46,552 nucleotides of DNA from Candidatus Methanimicrococcus odontotermitis (lineage in GTDB: Archaea; Halobacteriota; Methanosarcinia; Methanosarcinales; Methanosarcinaceae), in contig JAITUZ010000004.1 in NCBI GenBank assembly GCA_031286065.1, positions 1 to 46,552 on the forward strand, given 5' to 3'. Positions 9,893-18,592 of this stretch are shown here, piece by piece. Positions within the stretch are counted from its first letter, which is position 1. Each line of letters begins with the position of its first letter. A model generated the notes under the pieces. The model saw only the letters and a list, made by a program, of their open reading frames with translations, was not told the origin of the DNA and searched no databases. The position numbers were made by a program, and so were the translations under genes.

Positions 9893-10407
9893 TAAAATGT
9901 TCCGAAAATCACGACGAAGAGCGCGATAATTACTGTGATTATGGTCGTAACGATCACGAACACAGTCAGCAGAATGAAGAGCCCGGCGAGTAATACGATC
10001 GGCCAGGTCAGAAAAATCAATATTTCTTTCAACGATGGATTTTTAATCGGCATCGTTTCCTTTCTCATTTTATCGGCATCGGTGTGCGCGTCATAAACCG
10101 CGAAAATCAAAACGGCAACAGGTATGAGCGCAAATATGAAGAAAACGGCGGCGGCAATCCATGCGGTGATGTACGCGATTTGAATGAACAGCCCCTTTTT
10201 AAACGCTCCATTATATATTTGACCGAGGCCCGGAAAAATGAAAGACAGAATCGCCGCAATAAAGGGGTCTTTATCGTTCATGAAATTCCGCGCTTTTTCT
10301 TCCATTCTGTCCGTGAAACTTTCGTTTTTCCATGTTTTTGAACCGCAATTCGGGCAATATAAATCCGAATCATTCATCGGTTTTCCGCAGTTTGCGCAAT
10401 ATGCCAT
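9892..10407 (-). CDS. Zinc-ribbon membrane protein of unknown function
   Basis: A 171-residue protein. It starts with a zinc ribbon (YCANCGKPMNDSDLYCPNCGS, two CxxC pairs) followed by a soluble linker and three or four hydrophobic segments. The FIFPGLGQIYNGAFKKG stretch is typical of small zinc-ribbon/TM2-like membrane proteins. I place the start at the ATG at 10407, preceded by GGAAG; an ATG at 10431 would add eight charged residues. It lies directly downstream of a paralog with the same architecture (10440-10961), so the pair is a tandem duplication. Function unknown. Confidence 0.75.
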   Translation of the reverse strand: MAYCANCGKPMNDSDLYCPNCGSKTWKNESFTDRMEEKARNFMNDKDPFIAAILSFIFPGLGQIYNGAFKKGLFIQIAYITAWIAAAVFFIFALIPVAVLIFAVYDAHTDADKMRKETMPIKNPSLKEILIFLTWPIVLLAGLFILLTVFVIVTTIITVIIALFVVIFGTF

Positions 10408-10439
10408 TTTTTTCTTCCGATCCTGTTTCATTACATGGA

Positions 10440-10961
10440 TTACACGGCAGCAATCGCAAAGAAGAAGAAAGATATGAATACGAATGCAAATATGATTACA
10501 AACGGGATCGCTATAAATCCGATAATTTCCCAAACTGTTGGCTCTTTATACGGCTGTTCTCCTCTGTTTATTTTTTCGGCTTCGGCGTAGGCGTCATACA
10601 TGTTCCAAATCCAAATGGCAAGACCCGGGACGATTAAAAAAATCATTCCGACCGGGACGGCAATCATAAAGCCGATGCCTTTCCAGAACCGGCCGTTATA
10701 AACTTGACCGAGACCTGTGAAGAGAAATGATAAAACCAGCGCGAAAAACGCGCTTTTTGATTGATTTTCCTTGTTTTTCGGCATATCGCGGGGAGAGACC
10801 TGCTCGGCATGTATTTTTCGCCGTTGCTTCTTTCGGATTCTTTCGGATTCTTTCGTTTCGCATACGGGGCTTTGCTTCGGAACGGGCTTGCCGCAGTCGG
10901 AACAAACAACGGCGTTTTCCTTTAAAGGCTCGCCGCAATTTGAACAATAATTCTCTGTCAT
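10440..10961 (-). CDS. Zinc-ribbon membrane protein, paralog of the downstream gene
   Basis: A 173-residue protein with an N-terminal zinc ribbon (YCSNCGEPLKENAVVCSDCGKP), a basic linker of about 50 residues, the LFTGLGQVYNGRFWKG motif and two or three membrane helices. It shares the ribbon-linker-GLGQxYNG-helices layout with the gene at 9892-10407. Its linker contains the repeated basic stretch KESERIRKKQRRKIHAEQ. The ATG follows GAGG. The gap to the next gene is about 30 bp, so the two are probably co-transcribed. No known function. Confidence 0.75.
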   Translation of the reverse strand: MTENYCSNCGEPLKENAVVCSDCGKPVPKQSPVCETKESERIRKKQRRKIHAEQVSPRDMPKNKENQSKSAFFALVLSFLFTGLGQVYNGRFWKGIGFMIAVPVGMIFLIVPGLAIWIWNMYDAYAEAEKINRGEQPYKEPTVWEIIGFIAIPFVIIFAFVFISFFFFAIAAV

Positions 10962-11030
10962 ATTTTCCTCTTTTGTAATGTCATTTGATACGAATCTTTT
11001 TGTCTTTTCAACTCTTTTTTAATTCACTGT

Positions 11031-11086
11031 CCATATATTTAATATATTCTGAAATAACATTGGACGCTGTTCTGAAATAACATCGG
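11031..11086 (+). promoter_or_regulatory. TATA box and paired 17-bp direct repeats before the nitroreductase gene
   Basis: An AT-rich box (ATATATTTAATATATT) at about 11031-11048 is followed by two copies of TTCTGAAATAACATYGG at 11047-11063 and 11070-11086, differing at one base and 23 bp apart. The repeats overlap the expected transcription start, as a repressor operator would. Confidence 0.6.
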
Positions 11087-11122
11087 CAATGGCTTGCAGT
11101 CTGAGATTTTTGAGTGATTTTT

Positions 11123-11638
11123 ATGATTCGAAACGAAACCATTGACACAATTCTTTCCCGCCGGAGCGTTCGGAAATATTCCGCCGATCCGATTTCAAAA
11201 GATGAAACCGCGGCGCTTCTTAAGTGCGCCGGATTTGCGCCGTCCGGTTTGAATAATCAGCCGTGGCGGTTTGCCGTAATCGAAGATGAAGAAATCGGAC
11301 GGCAGCTTTCAATGCTGACGCATTATTCGGACATCATCGCTTCCGCGCCGGTATTGATTGCCGTTTTTTTGGAAACTTCCTCTTCTTATCACCGCGAAAA
11401 AGATTTGATGGCCATCGGCGCCTGCATTCAAAATATACTTCTGGCGGCGCATTCGATGGGCATCGGAACCGTGTGGCTCGGAGAAATTTTGAAAAACAAA
11501 GAAAAAGTTTCTGAAATCTTGAAAACGCCGGACAATTTTGAATTAATGGCGGTGATCGCTGCTGGCCGTTCGAACGAATTTTCGCCGGGAACCGCAGACC
11601 GCAAATCACCGGATGAAACGACTTTTAAAATTGAATGA
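11123..11638 (+). CDS. Nitroreductase-family flavoprotein
   Basis: A 171-residue short nitroreductase-fold protein with the FMN-binding start RRSVRKYSADPISKDE, the NNQPWRF motif near residues 45-51 and GIGTVWLGEILKNK near 114-127. Such proteins are FMN enzymes reducing nitro compounds, quinones or flavins with NAD(P)H; the true substrate is unknown. The ATG at 11123 has a GAGTGA ribosome site, so I reject the GTG at 11114. It stands alone, with its own promoter and direct repeats upstream, which suggests regulated expression. Confidence 0.9.
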   Translation: MIRNETIDTILSRRSVRKYSADPISKDETAALLKCAGFAPSGLNNQPWRFAVIEDEEIGRQLSMLTHYSDIIASAPVLIAVFLETSSSYHREKDLMAIGACIQNILLAAHSMGIGTVWLGEILKNKEKVSEILKTPDNFELMAVIAAGRSNEFSPGTADRKSPDETTFKIE

Positions 11639-11758
11639 GCGCATGTCTTTTTGTAATGTTAACTTTTTCTTGAAATTTGGTTCACATTGAGATAAGTATA
11701 AATCATTTGTCTTTACTCAAACATCCTTATTCTAAAATAAAACAAGGTGTTTTTAAAT

Positions 11759-12538
11759 ATGAATGAAACAGCCGTTTCTCGAAAAATCATTGTTGATGTC
11801 AATAATGTCTATAAAACTTATTACTTGGGGCACGAAGAAGTTCCCATTTTAAAAGGCGTGAATTTTCAAATCAATGAAGGCGACTTTGTCGCAATCGTGG
11901 GTCCTTCCGGATCCGGTAAAAGCACGCTGATGAACCTGCTCGGCTGTTTGGACCGCCCGACTTCCGGCATCATCGCCGTTAACGGCCAGGATATCAATCA
12001 ATTGGACGACAATGAGCTGGCGCGTTTGCGCGGCATGGAAATCGGTTTTATTTTTCAGCAGTTCAACCTCGTTCCGAGACTGACCGCTTATGAAAATGTG
12101 ATGCTTCCGACTTACGCCAGCAAAAAAGAAGGCATTGATTATCCGAAAAAAGCCAAAGAGCTTCTTAAAATGGTCGGTTTGGAAGACCGCCTGAAACACA
12201 AGCCGTCAGAACTCTCAGGCGGCCAGAGTCAGCGTGTCGCCGTCGCTCGCGCTTTAATCAACGATCCGGCCATCCTTCTCGCCGACGAGCCGACCGGAAA
12301 TCTGGATTCGAAAACAACAGAAGAAGTGATGAATTATTTCCGCGATCTGAATCGGAACGGCTCAACGATTATCATGATTACGCATAACAGTGAACTTGCC
12401 GTTCAAACTGACCGCGTGATTACAATACGCGACGGTCAAATTACATTGGACGTGCCGGCCGCTGAGTATGTGCAGTATCTCAAAGACACGCAGATGGCTG
12501 TCATGGAACAGCGGGCAGCGCATGAAACCAACGGATAA
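11759..12538 (+). CDS. ABC transporter ATP-binding protein (LolD/MacB type)
   Basis: A 259-residue ATPase. Walker A GPSGSGKST is near 47-55, the Q-loop in FIFQQFNLVPRL, the signature LSGGQSQRVAVARAL near 152, Walker B LLADEPTGNLD near 172, and the switch His in MITHN. It matches the MacB/LolD/FtsE class that works with FtsX-type permeases rather than import systems. The ATG at 11759 has AAGGTG 9 nt upstream. No other ATPase is seen in the region, so it probably powers the four permeases at 14779-19807. Confidence 0.95.
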   Translation: MNETAVSRKIIVDVNNVYKTYYLGHEEVPILKGVNFQINEGDFVAIVGPSGSGKSTLMNLLGCLDRPTSGIIAVNGQDINQLDDNELARLRGMEIGFIFQQFNLVPRLTAYENVMLPTYASKKEGIDYPKKAKELLKMVGLEDRLKHKPSELSGGQSQRVAVARALINDPAILLADEPTGNLDSKTTEEVMNYFRDLNRNGSTIIMITHNSELAVQTDRVITIRDGQITLDVPAAEYVQYLKDTQMAVMEQRAAHETNG

Positions 12539-12589
12539 AGCGGTCAAAGAGTCGAGCCGCCGCTGTTTCCTTTTTATTTATTTCTTGAT

Positions 12590-13144
12590 TCATTCGCCGG
12601 CGTCAAAATACAGCGCCATGATGTAATCATCCATGAAAAAATGCTGACCGATATCGGTCACAGCTTCTTTTTCAATCTCAAAGCCCTCTTTTTTGTAAAA
12701 TTCGATTGAACCCGAATTTCCTTTATTGACAGTAAGCCAAAGACACGGCCGATCCTTTTTTGAAGCGGCGGATTTCAAATTAGAGGCACGGATCTCTTTT
12801 TTTGAGAAATCCAGCGAAAACGCGACGAGCATTTTTGCGATCCCGCGTCTTCTGTATTCTTTTTTGACGTAAATTTTGCTGATGAAGACGCCTCTTTCAT
12901 CCGGACACAGTGCCAAATATGCCGCCTGTTCTCCGCCGCCTTCAAGAAACGCCGCGAAATAATTGTAATTTTTTTCTTTTATATCATTTTTGATTCTTTC
13001 AGGCGATTGAAAGACGCGGATCATATATTCTGTCTGCGCCGCGCCGATAAGCGGTGTGTAATGCTCTGTCCAAATCTCCTCCGCCAGCGCGGCAACGGCT
13101 TTGATCTCTTTATCCGTTTCCAGTTTTTTGATTTTAAAAGTCAT
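12590..13144 (-). CDS. GNAT-family N-acetyltransferase
   Basis: A 184-residue GCN5-related acetyltransferase. The acetyl-CoA binding motif is in ISKIYVKKEYRRRGIAKMLVAF (R-x-x-G-x-A) near residues 102-123, followed by LWLTVNKGNSGSIEFYKKEGFEI, the usual C-terminal strand and helix. The acceptor substrate cannot be predicted. The ATG follows GGAGA. It is inserted on the opposite strand between the ABC ATPase and the secreted component, splitting what is probably one functional unit. Confidence 0.88.
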   Translation of the reverse strand: MTFKIKKLETDKEIKAVAALAEEIWTEHYTPLIGAAQTEYMIRVFQSPERIKNDIKEKNYNYFAAFLEGGGEQAAYLALCPDERGVFISKIYVKKEYRRRGIAKMLVAFSLDFSKKEIRASNLKSAASKKDRPCLWLTVNKGNSGSIEFYKKEGFEIEKEAVTDIGQHFFMDDYIMALYFDAGE

Positions 13145-13293
13145 GCTTCTCCGATTTTATATCTCTTCGATTTTTTATACTTTTTTGGTCAAGAGTTCTT
13201 TTTTATATTTTAACTGTTATTAGATAGTTATTTATTTGTTGATTGTAAACATCTTCAAAAATCAGGTAAACATTAGAACTCCGGCAGCATTTC

Positions 13294-13309
13294 AAACGCC
13301 GCGGCGTTT
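13294..13309. repeat. Perfect 16-bp palindrome upstream of the secreted ABC-associated protein
   Basis: AAACGCCGCGGCGTTT equals its own reverse complement, in an otherwise AT-rich spacer 24 bp before an ATG, and is followed by T-rich sequence. It could be a regulator-binding site or a short hairpin. Confidence 0.6.
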
Positions 13310-13333
13310 TAATTTTTGTTACAGGTGAATCAT

Positions 13334-14662
13334 ATGTCAAAAAAAATATTCAAATCAGCGCTTCGGCTTTTTGTCGCCGCCATGCTTCTACTCTCGATCT
13401 TCTCAGGCGTTTCATCGGCGGCGGTCGGTTTAAAAATTACGCTGGTGGACCAAACACCCTACCCCGCGCAGCCCGGACAGCAAATCCGTTTTTGGATCCA
13501 AGCTGAAAATATCGGCGACGGCACTTTAAATGACGTTACGATCCAAGTCGTTTCCGACGGCGTTTTTTCTGCGTCTTCTTCGGAGTCTTCAAAAAATTAT
13601 GACAACATCTACGCCGGCACCAAAGTTTATCATGAATTTATCATGTATGTCGCAAGCGACGCTCCCGACGGCCCGCGCGAGTTAACGGTCCGGTACAGAA
13701 CAAACAATACAACCATCTGGGTCGAAGAAAAGTTCACGGTGAATATCGGCGGCATTGTCGATACGAACAACCGCGGCACGCTTATTATTGAAAACGTTTC
13801 TGCCACTCCCGAAGTTTTCATGCCGGGAGACGAAGGCATCATTTGGGTGACATTGAAAAACAACGCGACCAATCAAACCGTTTCCACATCCGACAGAAGC
13901 GTTTACATGACAAACGCCAGGATCCAGTCCGCCGATTTGTATTCCAAAGACAATATCATTGTCAGGAGCGAAGCGGTCAATGATCTCGGTCTCATCGCCC
14001 CCGGGGACACGATTCGTATTCCGTTCCGCATCAGCATTCCGGAAGACACGCCCGCCGACACGTATCTTTTAACATTAAACATCACCGGCAGCTCTTATGA
14101 GTATAATATCAAAAGAAATATTGAAATCAAAGTCGACTCTTCCGGCATCAAAGCCATCCAATCCAAAGCGGCTGTCATGGGAGCTTCCGGAAAAACAATT
14201 GAAATCGACATTGTCAATTATCATCAGGGAACGCTTCGCGGCGTTTCTATTGTTCCGGCCGCAGAAGGCATGTCCTTTTATCCGACCGAGTATTTTATCG
14301 GTGAAATGAAGCCGGATGACTTGTATACGGCGAAATTCAATATTACGCAAAGCGGCGCCCCCTCCGATTCTAAAAACGGTTCCGGCGGTTCGGATGTTGA
14401 GTTCAAAGCGGTTTATTACAACGGCGACAATTCTCATGAAGACAGCGTCACGCTTGATGTCGGTTCCATGGCTCCGGCGCAGTCTTCCGGCGGGATTTTC
14501 ACTTATGCTGTCTATTTGATCATCCTTCTTTTAATCGCGGCTGTCGCCGGTCATTTCTATCTCAAGAAAAAGAGAGATATGTCTCTGATTGGCTGGATGA
14601 AAGTTCAAAAAGCGAACATTCAGGCGAAGCGGGCGGCCAAAAAAGGCAAAAAACAGACCTAA
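13334..14662 (+). CDS. Secreted, membrane-anchored NEW3/COG1361-like protein
   Basis: A 442-residue envelope protein. Residues 1-30 form a signal peptide (ALRLFVAAMLLLSIFSGVSSA). Two or three Ig-like beta domains follow with the pattern LTLVDQTPYPAQPGQQIRFWIQ and, near 150-160, PEVFMPGDEGIIWVTLKN. This is the look of the archaeal COG1361 'S-layer domain' or NEW3-type proteins. One membrane helix near 390-412 precedes a basic cytoplasmic tail rich in Lys and Ala. AGGTGA precedes the ATG. Together with the ATPase upstream and the permeases downstream it may be the extracellular partner of the ABC system; the function is inferred from context. Confidence 0.82.
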   Translation: MSKKIFKSALRLFVAAMLLLSIFSGVSSAAVGLKITLVDQTPYPAQPGQQIRFWIQAENIGDGTLNDVTIQVVSDGVFSASSSESSKNYDNIYAGTKVYHEFIMYVASDAPDGPRELTVRYRTNNTTIWVEEKFTVNIGGIVDTNNRGTLIIENVSATPEVFMPGDEGIIWVTLKNNATNQTVSTSDRSVYMTNARIQSADLYSKDNIIVRSEAVNDLGLIAPGDTIRIPFRISIPEDTPADTYLLTLNITGSSYEYNIKRNIEIKVDSSGIKAIQSKAAVMGASGKTIEIDIVNYHQGTLRGVSIVPAAEGMSFYPTEYFIGEMKPDDLYTAKFNITQSGAPSDSKNGSGGSDVEFKAVYYNGDNSHEDSVTLDVGSMAPAQSSGGIFTYAVYLIILLLIAAVAGHFYLKKKRDMSLIGWMKVQKANIQAKRAAKKGKKQT

Positions 14663-14699
14663 ACGAAAAACGAATGATTTTGAAAAATCGTCAATCGCG

Positions 14700-14736
14700 A
14701 ACCGTTCCCGATGAATTCGGGGGCGGTTTGTTTTTT
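14700..14736 (+). terminator. Hairpin terminator after the secreted NEW3-like gene
   Basis: ACCG-TTCCCGA, loop TGAA, TTCGGGG-GCGGT followed by a T-rich run. It separates the secreted protein from the first permease. Confidence 0.6.
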
Positions 14737-14778
14737 AAATTATTTTTAAAACTCTTGTCAACATTTTCGGTTGTTTAA

Positions 14779-15984
14779 ATGATCAGTTTATCCCATTGTG
14801 TTTCCATGGCCGCTGCCAGCTTAAAAAGCTCCAAACTGCGTTCGGGCTTAACGGCGCTCGGCATTATTATCGGCATCGCCGCCGTTATTACCACTTTTAC
14901 GCTCGGCGACAGCATGAACGGCTATGTCAATTCCCAAATGGATCAAGGTCCGCCGTTCATTGAAATTTATTCCACAAAAGAGCGCGTTTTTTACGAGCAG
15001 CAGGCTGAACTTGTCGCAAACGCGCCCGGCGTTGAAAGCGTTGCCATCGAATGGGGCGCGACAGGGGCGGTTCGCTTTTCAAATGAAGAGCAGAACATCT
15101 CAGTCATCGGCACGAATGAGAGTATGGCCGACGTCATGGAAATGAATTTCACGGCCGGCCGTTTCTTTACGAATAAAGATTCGTATGTCGCCGTCGTCGG
15201 GAAAAATATCGCGGAAGATTCTTTCCGAAATGAAATCGGAGTTCGGAGTTCGATCGATATTTCGATTTACAACTATGATACAAAGACGTATGTTACCGAA
15301 TCTTTTCAAGTCATCGGCATTGCCGGTAGTGATTCTCAATTGGGCTATTCTTACGGGCAGAGTTCCGTTCTCATTCCCATTCAAACGATGCAGCAGATGT
15401 CCGGACGGACGGATTTCAACGCCATGACGGCTGTCGTTGACGATGTCGGTTCGATCAATGAAACGGAAGATGAAATCAGGCGCCGCTTAGCCCGGAATTT
15501 AGGCGTTTCTGAAAGAGATTTGGACGATGAAAGCCAAGTCCCGTTCGTGACGTACAACAAAATCGAAATGCTTGAACAGTTCCAAAGTTTAACGTCAACG
15601 CTTCAGTATTTCCTTGTCGGCATCGGCGGCATTTCTCTGATTGTCGGGGCCGTCGGCATTATGAATATCATGATTGTCACCGTGACGGAACGCACCAAAG
15701 AAATCGGAACGCTCAAAGCGCTCGGGTATTCGGCAAAAGATATTTTGATGATGTTCGTTGTCGAATCGATTATTATCAGTGTTCTCGGCGGCGTTATCGG
15801 AACGTTTGCCGGACTGCTGGCGGCGTACGCGCTGACATCTTTACTTGGGGTACCGATGGCTTTTCCGTACTCAAGTATCTTGGTTGGCGCCGGGCTGTCT
15901 GTCTGTGTCGGCGTGCTGGCCGGCGCGCAGCCGTCGTACCGCGCCGCTCAAATGAATCCGGTTGACGCATTGAGGGATTTGTAA
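14779..15984 (+). CDS. ABC transporter permease 1 (FtsX/MacB_PCD type)
   Basis: A 401-residue permease. It has one N-terminal membrane helix (LTALGIIIGIAAVITTFTLG), a large extracytoplasmic MacB_PCD domain at about 45-270, and three C-terminal helices of the FtsX domain containing GAVGIMNIMIVTVTERTKEIGTLKALG. This class couples ATP hydrolysis to mechanical work or export across the membrane. It is the first of four tandem paralogs that share nearly the same N-terminal 45 residues and FtsX domain but differ in the outer domain. It is 20 bp from the next permease. The ribosome site is weak. Confidence 0.92.
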   Translation: MISLSHCVSMAAASLKSSKLRSGLTALGIIIGIAAVITTFTLGDSMNGYVNSQMDQGPPFIEIYSTKERVFYEQQAELVANAPGVESVAIEWGATGAVRFSNEEQNISVIGTNESMADVMEMNFTAGRFFTNKDSYVAVVGKNIAEDSFRNEIGVRSSIDISIYNYDTKTYVTESFQVIGIAGSDSQLGYSYGQSSVLIPIQTMQQMSGRTDFNAMTAVVDDVGSINETEDEIRRRLARNLGVSERDLDDESQVPFVTYNKIEMLEQFQSLTSTLQYFLVGIGGISLIVGAVGIMNIMIVTVTERTKEIGTLKALGYSAKDILMMFVVESIIISVLGGVIGTFAGLLAAYALTSLLGVPMAFPYSSILVGAGLSVCVGVLAGAQPSYRAAQMNPVDALRDL

Positions 15985-15989
15985 TGATG

Positions 15990-15999
15990 AAGGAGGTGA
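15990..15999 (+). promoter_or_regulatory. Near-perfect Shine-Dalgarno deciding the permease 2 start
   Basis: AAGGAGGTGA is followed by ATGATG. The second ATG (16004) has the better spacing and matches the MI-x-L start of the three paralogs, so it is chosen over 16001. Confidence 0.7.
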
Positions 16000-16003
16000 A
16001 ATG

Positions 16004-17209
16004 ATGATCGATCTCACTTACGGCGTGACGATGGCGGTTGCCGGTTTAAAAAGTTCCAAGCTGCGTTCCGGATTGACGGCGCTTGGCATCATCATCGGCA
16101 TTGCGGCGGTGATTGCGACGCTGGCGCTCGGCAGCAGTTTCGGCGATTATTTCAGCAGCGAGATCGACACCAGCGGATCCAATTACATCGCGATTGAATC
16201 ATTTAAAGAGGATTTGCTTCATGATCCGCAAATCGATGTCATCCGCAATTCTAAAGGCGTTATTGATGTTTCGCCGTTGATCGACGTGACAGCCGACGTC
16301 GAATTTATGGGGGAGACGAAACCGATTGAAATCTACGGCGTGACGGAGGATTATCAAACTGTCACGTCGGTCGCTATCGAAGAAGGCAGTTTCATTACCG
16401 ACAAAGATTCTTTTATGGCCGTTATCGGACACGATACGGCTGTCGATGAGTTTCGGAACGAAATCGGCACAGGCTCCCGAATCACGATAACCGTGAAAAA
16501 TGAAAATGATGAGGATGTCACGCAAACCTTTACGATCAAAGGCGTCATGGAAACGCCGGCATCACTGATTACCATCGGTTCTTTCAAGACGATTTATGTG
16601 CCGATTGAGGTTTTGCAGGACATGACGGGACGAAATTTCTATAACAGCGTTTACGCAACGGTCGAATCGATGGAGATTATTAATGAAACCGAAGAAGAAA
16701 TCAAATTGAATTTGATGCGGAATTTGGGAATCTCACAGCGCGAATCTGATAACAGAAGCGCTGTTCCGCTTTATTTCATCAATCAAGCGGATTTGATTGA
16801 AGAAGTGAACCGTATGGTGTCAACGATCCAATACTTTTTGCTTGCCATTGGCAGTATCTCATTGATTGTCGGGTCTGTCGGCATTATGAATATCATGTTC
16901 GTCACGGTGACTGAAAGGACCAAAGAAATCGGAACTCTCAAAGCGATCGGTTATACGTCCAAAGATGTTTTGACTCTTTTTTTGATTGAATCCGTTATTA
17001 TCAGCGGTATCGGGGGTTTTATCGGCGCGATGATCGGCTTGACCATTTCATATGCCGGCGCCGTTTTGCTCGATATGCCGGCCGCTTTTCCGCTCAGTAT
17101 GCTGTTTCTCGGGGTCGGCATTTCCGTTGTCATCGGCGTGTTCGCCGGCGTTTATCCGGCGCTGCGCGCGGCAAAAATGAATCCGGTGGACGCTTTGAGG
17201 ACGGCCTGA
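16004..17209 (+). CDS. ABC transporter permease 2 (FtsX/MacB_PCD type)
   Basis: A 401-residue paralog of the other three permeases. The N-terminus reads MIDLTYGVTMAVAGLKSSKLRSGL, then a helix, an extracytoplasmic domain, and the FtsX domain with GSVGIMNIMFVTVTERTKEIGTLKAIG. The outer domain is the most divergent in its last part (NLGISQRESDNRSAVPLYFIN), where the other three have NLGVSER-x-LD. It starts 20 bp after permease 1. It has no ATPase gene of its own and presumably shares the one at 11759. Other MacB-like permeases act on lipoproteins, peptides or cell-envelope signals; no substrate can be named here. Confidence 0.92.
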   Translation: MIDLTYGVTMAVAGLKSSKLRSGLTALGIIIGIAAVIATLALGSSFGDYFSSEIDTSGSNYIAIESFKEDLLHDPQIDVIRNSKGVIDVSPLIDVTADVEFMGETKPIEIYGVTEDYQTVTSVAIEEGSFITDKDSFMAVIGHDTAVDEFRNEIGTGSRITITVKNENDEDVTQTFTIKGVMETPASLITIGSFKTIYVPIEVLQDMTGRNFYNSVYATVESMEIINETEEEIKLNLMRNLGISQRESDNRSAVPLYFINQADLIEEVNRMVSTIQYFLLAIGSISLIVGSVGIMNIMFVTVTERTKEIGTLKAIGYTSKDVLTLFLIESVIISGIGGFIGAMIGLTISYAGAVLLDMPAAFPLSMLFLGVGISVVIGVFAGVYPALRAAKMNPVDALRTA

Positions 17210-17214
17210 AATCC

Positions 17215-17222
17215 GGGGGGGG
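17215..17222. repeat. Run of eight G
   Basis: The run lies 6 bp after the stop of permease 2. It is unusual in this moderately AT-rich sequence and is a possible slippage or assembly-error site. Confidence 0.8.
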
Positions 17223-17304
17223 TCCCAATTCCGCTTTTGAAAAATCAAACGACGTCCTGATTTTTTTGCAGGAATATTTATGAGCAATGACGTAATTTTC
17301 TCAA

Positions 17305-17316
17305 AAATATATTAAT
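17305..17316 (+). promoter_or_regulatory. TATA box candidate for permeases 3-4
   Basis: AAAATATATTAA in the only sizeable gap (156 bp) within the permease array. It predicts a start near 17340, a leader of roughly 25 nt, and a second transcription unit for permeases 3 and 4. Confidence 0.45.
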
Positions 17317-17365
17317 TGTAAAAAGTATTGACCACGGTCAAATACAGATAAAGAGATGATGCCGT

Positions 17366-18580
17366 TTGATCAGTCTGTCCCATTGTTTTAAAATGGCGGC
17401 CGCCAGCTTGAGAAGTTCCAAGCTTCGATCGGGTTTGACGGCTCTGGGCATCATTATCGGTATTGCCGCCGTTATCGCGACTTTTACGCTCGGCAGCAGC
17501 TTTACCGGCTATTTTACGGAGCAATTGGACACGCAAGGGTCAAATTATATCGTTGTCGGCGCTTCCATGCCGAATCTTTTTTATGACGCGCAGATGGACA
17601 TTGTCAAAAATACGCCCGGAATCACCGGCGTTTCGCCGGAAGTGTCACAGACGGGCTTAATCACATTCGCGAATGAAGTGAAAAATCTGTCCGTTCTCGG
17701 GACGCAAGAGCACATGATTGAAATTCTGTCATTGCCGGTATATGACGGGCAGATGTTTTCCGATACGGATTCTTATGTCGCGGTTGTCGGGAAAAATATT
17801 TCTCAAGAGGAATTCCTCAAAGAAATCCCGCTTCGAAGCACGATTGAAATTACGCTTTACAATGAAATGAAAAAAGAATATGTCACGGAGTCGTTTAAGG
17901 TCATCGGCATTCTGGGTTCTGATGAAGGCAGCTTGATTACGGGCGGCAGTGAAAATACGATTGTCGCGATTCCTCTGCGCGTTTTTCAGGAAATGACAGG
18001 GGAGATGTCTTATGAAGAGATTTACGCCATGTCGGATTCCCGTGAAGACATCAACGAGACCACCAATGAAATCAAAAGACGGCTGGCGCGCAATTTGGGC
18101 GTTTCTGAGCGTGACTTGGACGATGAGGAAAAAATTCCGTTTATGACGATGAATCAGGCGGAGATTTTGGAACAGGTCAGCAGTTTGACGAGCACATTAC
18201 AGACATTTCTGCTGGCCATCGGCGGCGTTTCACTGGTTGTCGGGGCTGTCGGTATCATGAATATCATGATCGTGACGGTGACGGAAAGGACGCGTGAAAT
18301 CGGGACGCTCAAAGCGCTCGGCTATTCTTCCAAAGATGTTTTGATGCTTTTTGTGATCGAATCGATTATTATCAGCGCGATCGGCGGACTGATTGGAACG
18401 ATTATCGGTCTGATTATTGCTTACATCGGCGCGAATCTGTTGGGGCTGACACTGTCCGTTCCGCTTTCCGGCGTTTTGATCGGCGTCGGCTTGTCTGTCG
18501 CGGTCGGCGTTTTGGCCGGCGCGCAGCCGTCTTACCGCGCCGCGAAAATGGATCCCGTTGAAGCTTTGAGAGATATTTGA
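17366..18580 (+). CDS. ABC transporter permease 3 (FtsX/MacB_PCD type), TTG start
   Basis: A 404-residue paralog. An in-frame TGA lies three codons upstream, so translation must start at the TTG at 17366, giving (M)ISLSHCFKMAAASLRSSKLRSGL, colinear with permeases 1 and 4. It has an N-terminal helix, an extracytoplasmic domain, and FtsX helices with GAVGIMNIMIVTVTERTREIGTLKALG. The segment NLGVSERDLDDEEKIPFMTMNQAEILEQVSSLTSTLQ is nearly the same as in permease 4 and close to permease 1, suggesting recent exchange between copies. It lies 12 bp before permease 4. Confidence 0.92.
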   Translation: MISLSHCFKMAAASLRSSKLRSGLTALGIIIGIAAVIATFTLGSSFTGYFTEQLDTQGSNYIVVGASMPNLFYDAQMDIVKNTPGITGVSPEVSQTGLITFANEVKNLSVLGTQEHMIEILSLPVYDGQMFSDTDSYVAVVGKNISQEEFLKEIPLRSTIEITLYNEMKKEYVTESFKVIGILGSDEGSLITGGSENTIVAIPLRVFQEMTGEMSYEEIYAMSDSREDINETTNEIKRRLARNLGVSERDLDDEEKIPFMTMNQAEILEQVSSLTSTLQTFLLAIGGVSLVVGAVGIMNIMIVTVTERTREIGTLKALGYSSKDVLMLFVIESIIISAIGGLIGTIIGLIIAYIGANLLGLTLSVPLSGVLIGVGLSVAVGVLAGAQPSYRAAKMDPVEALRDI

Positions 18581-18592
18581 GGCGTTTAGAAA

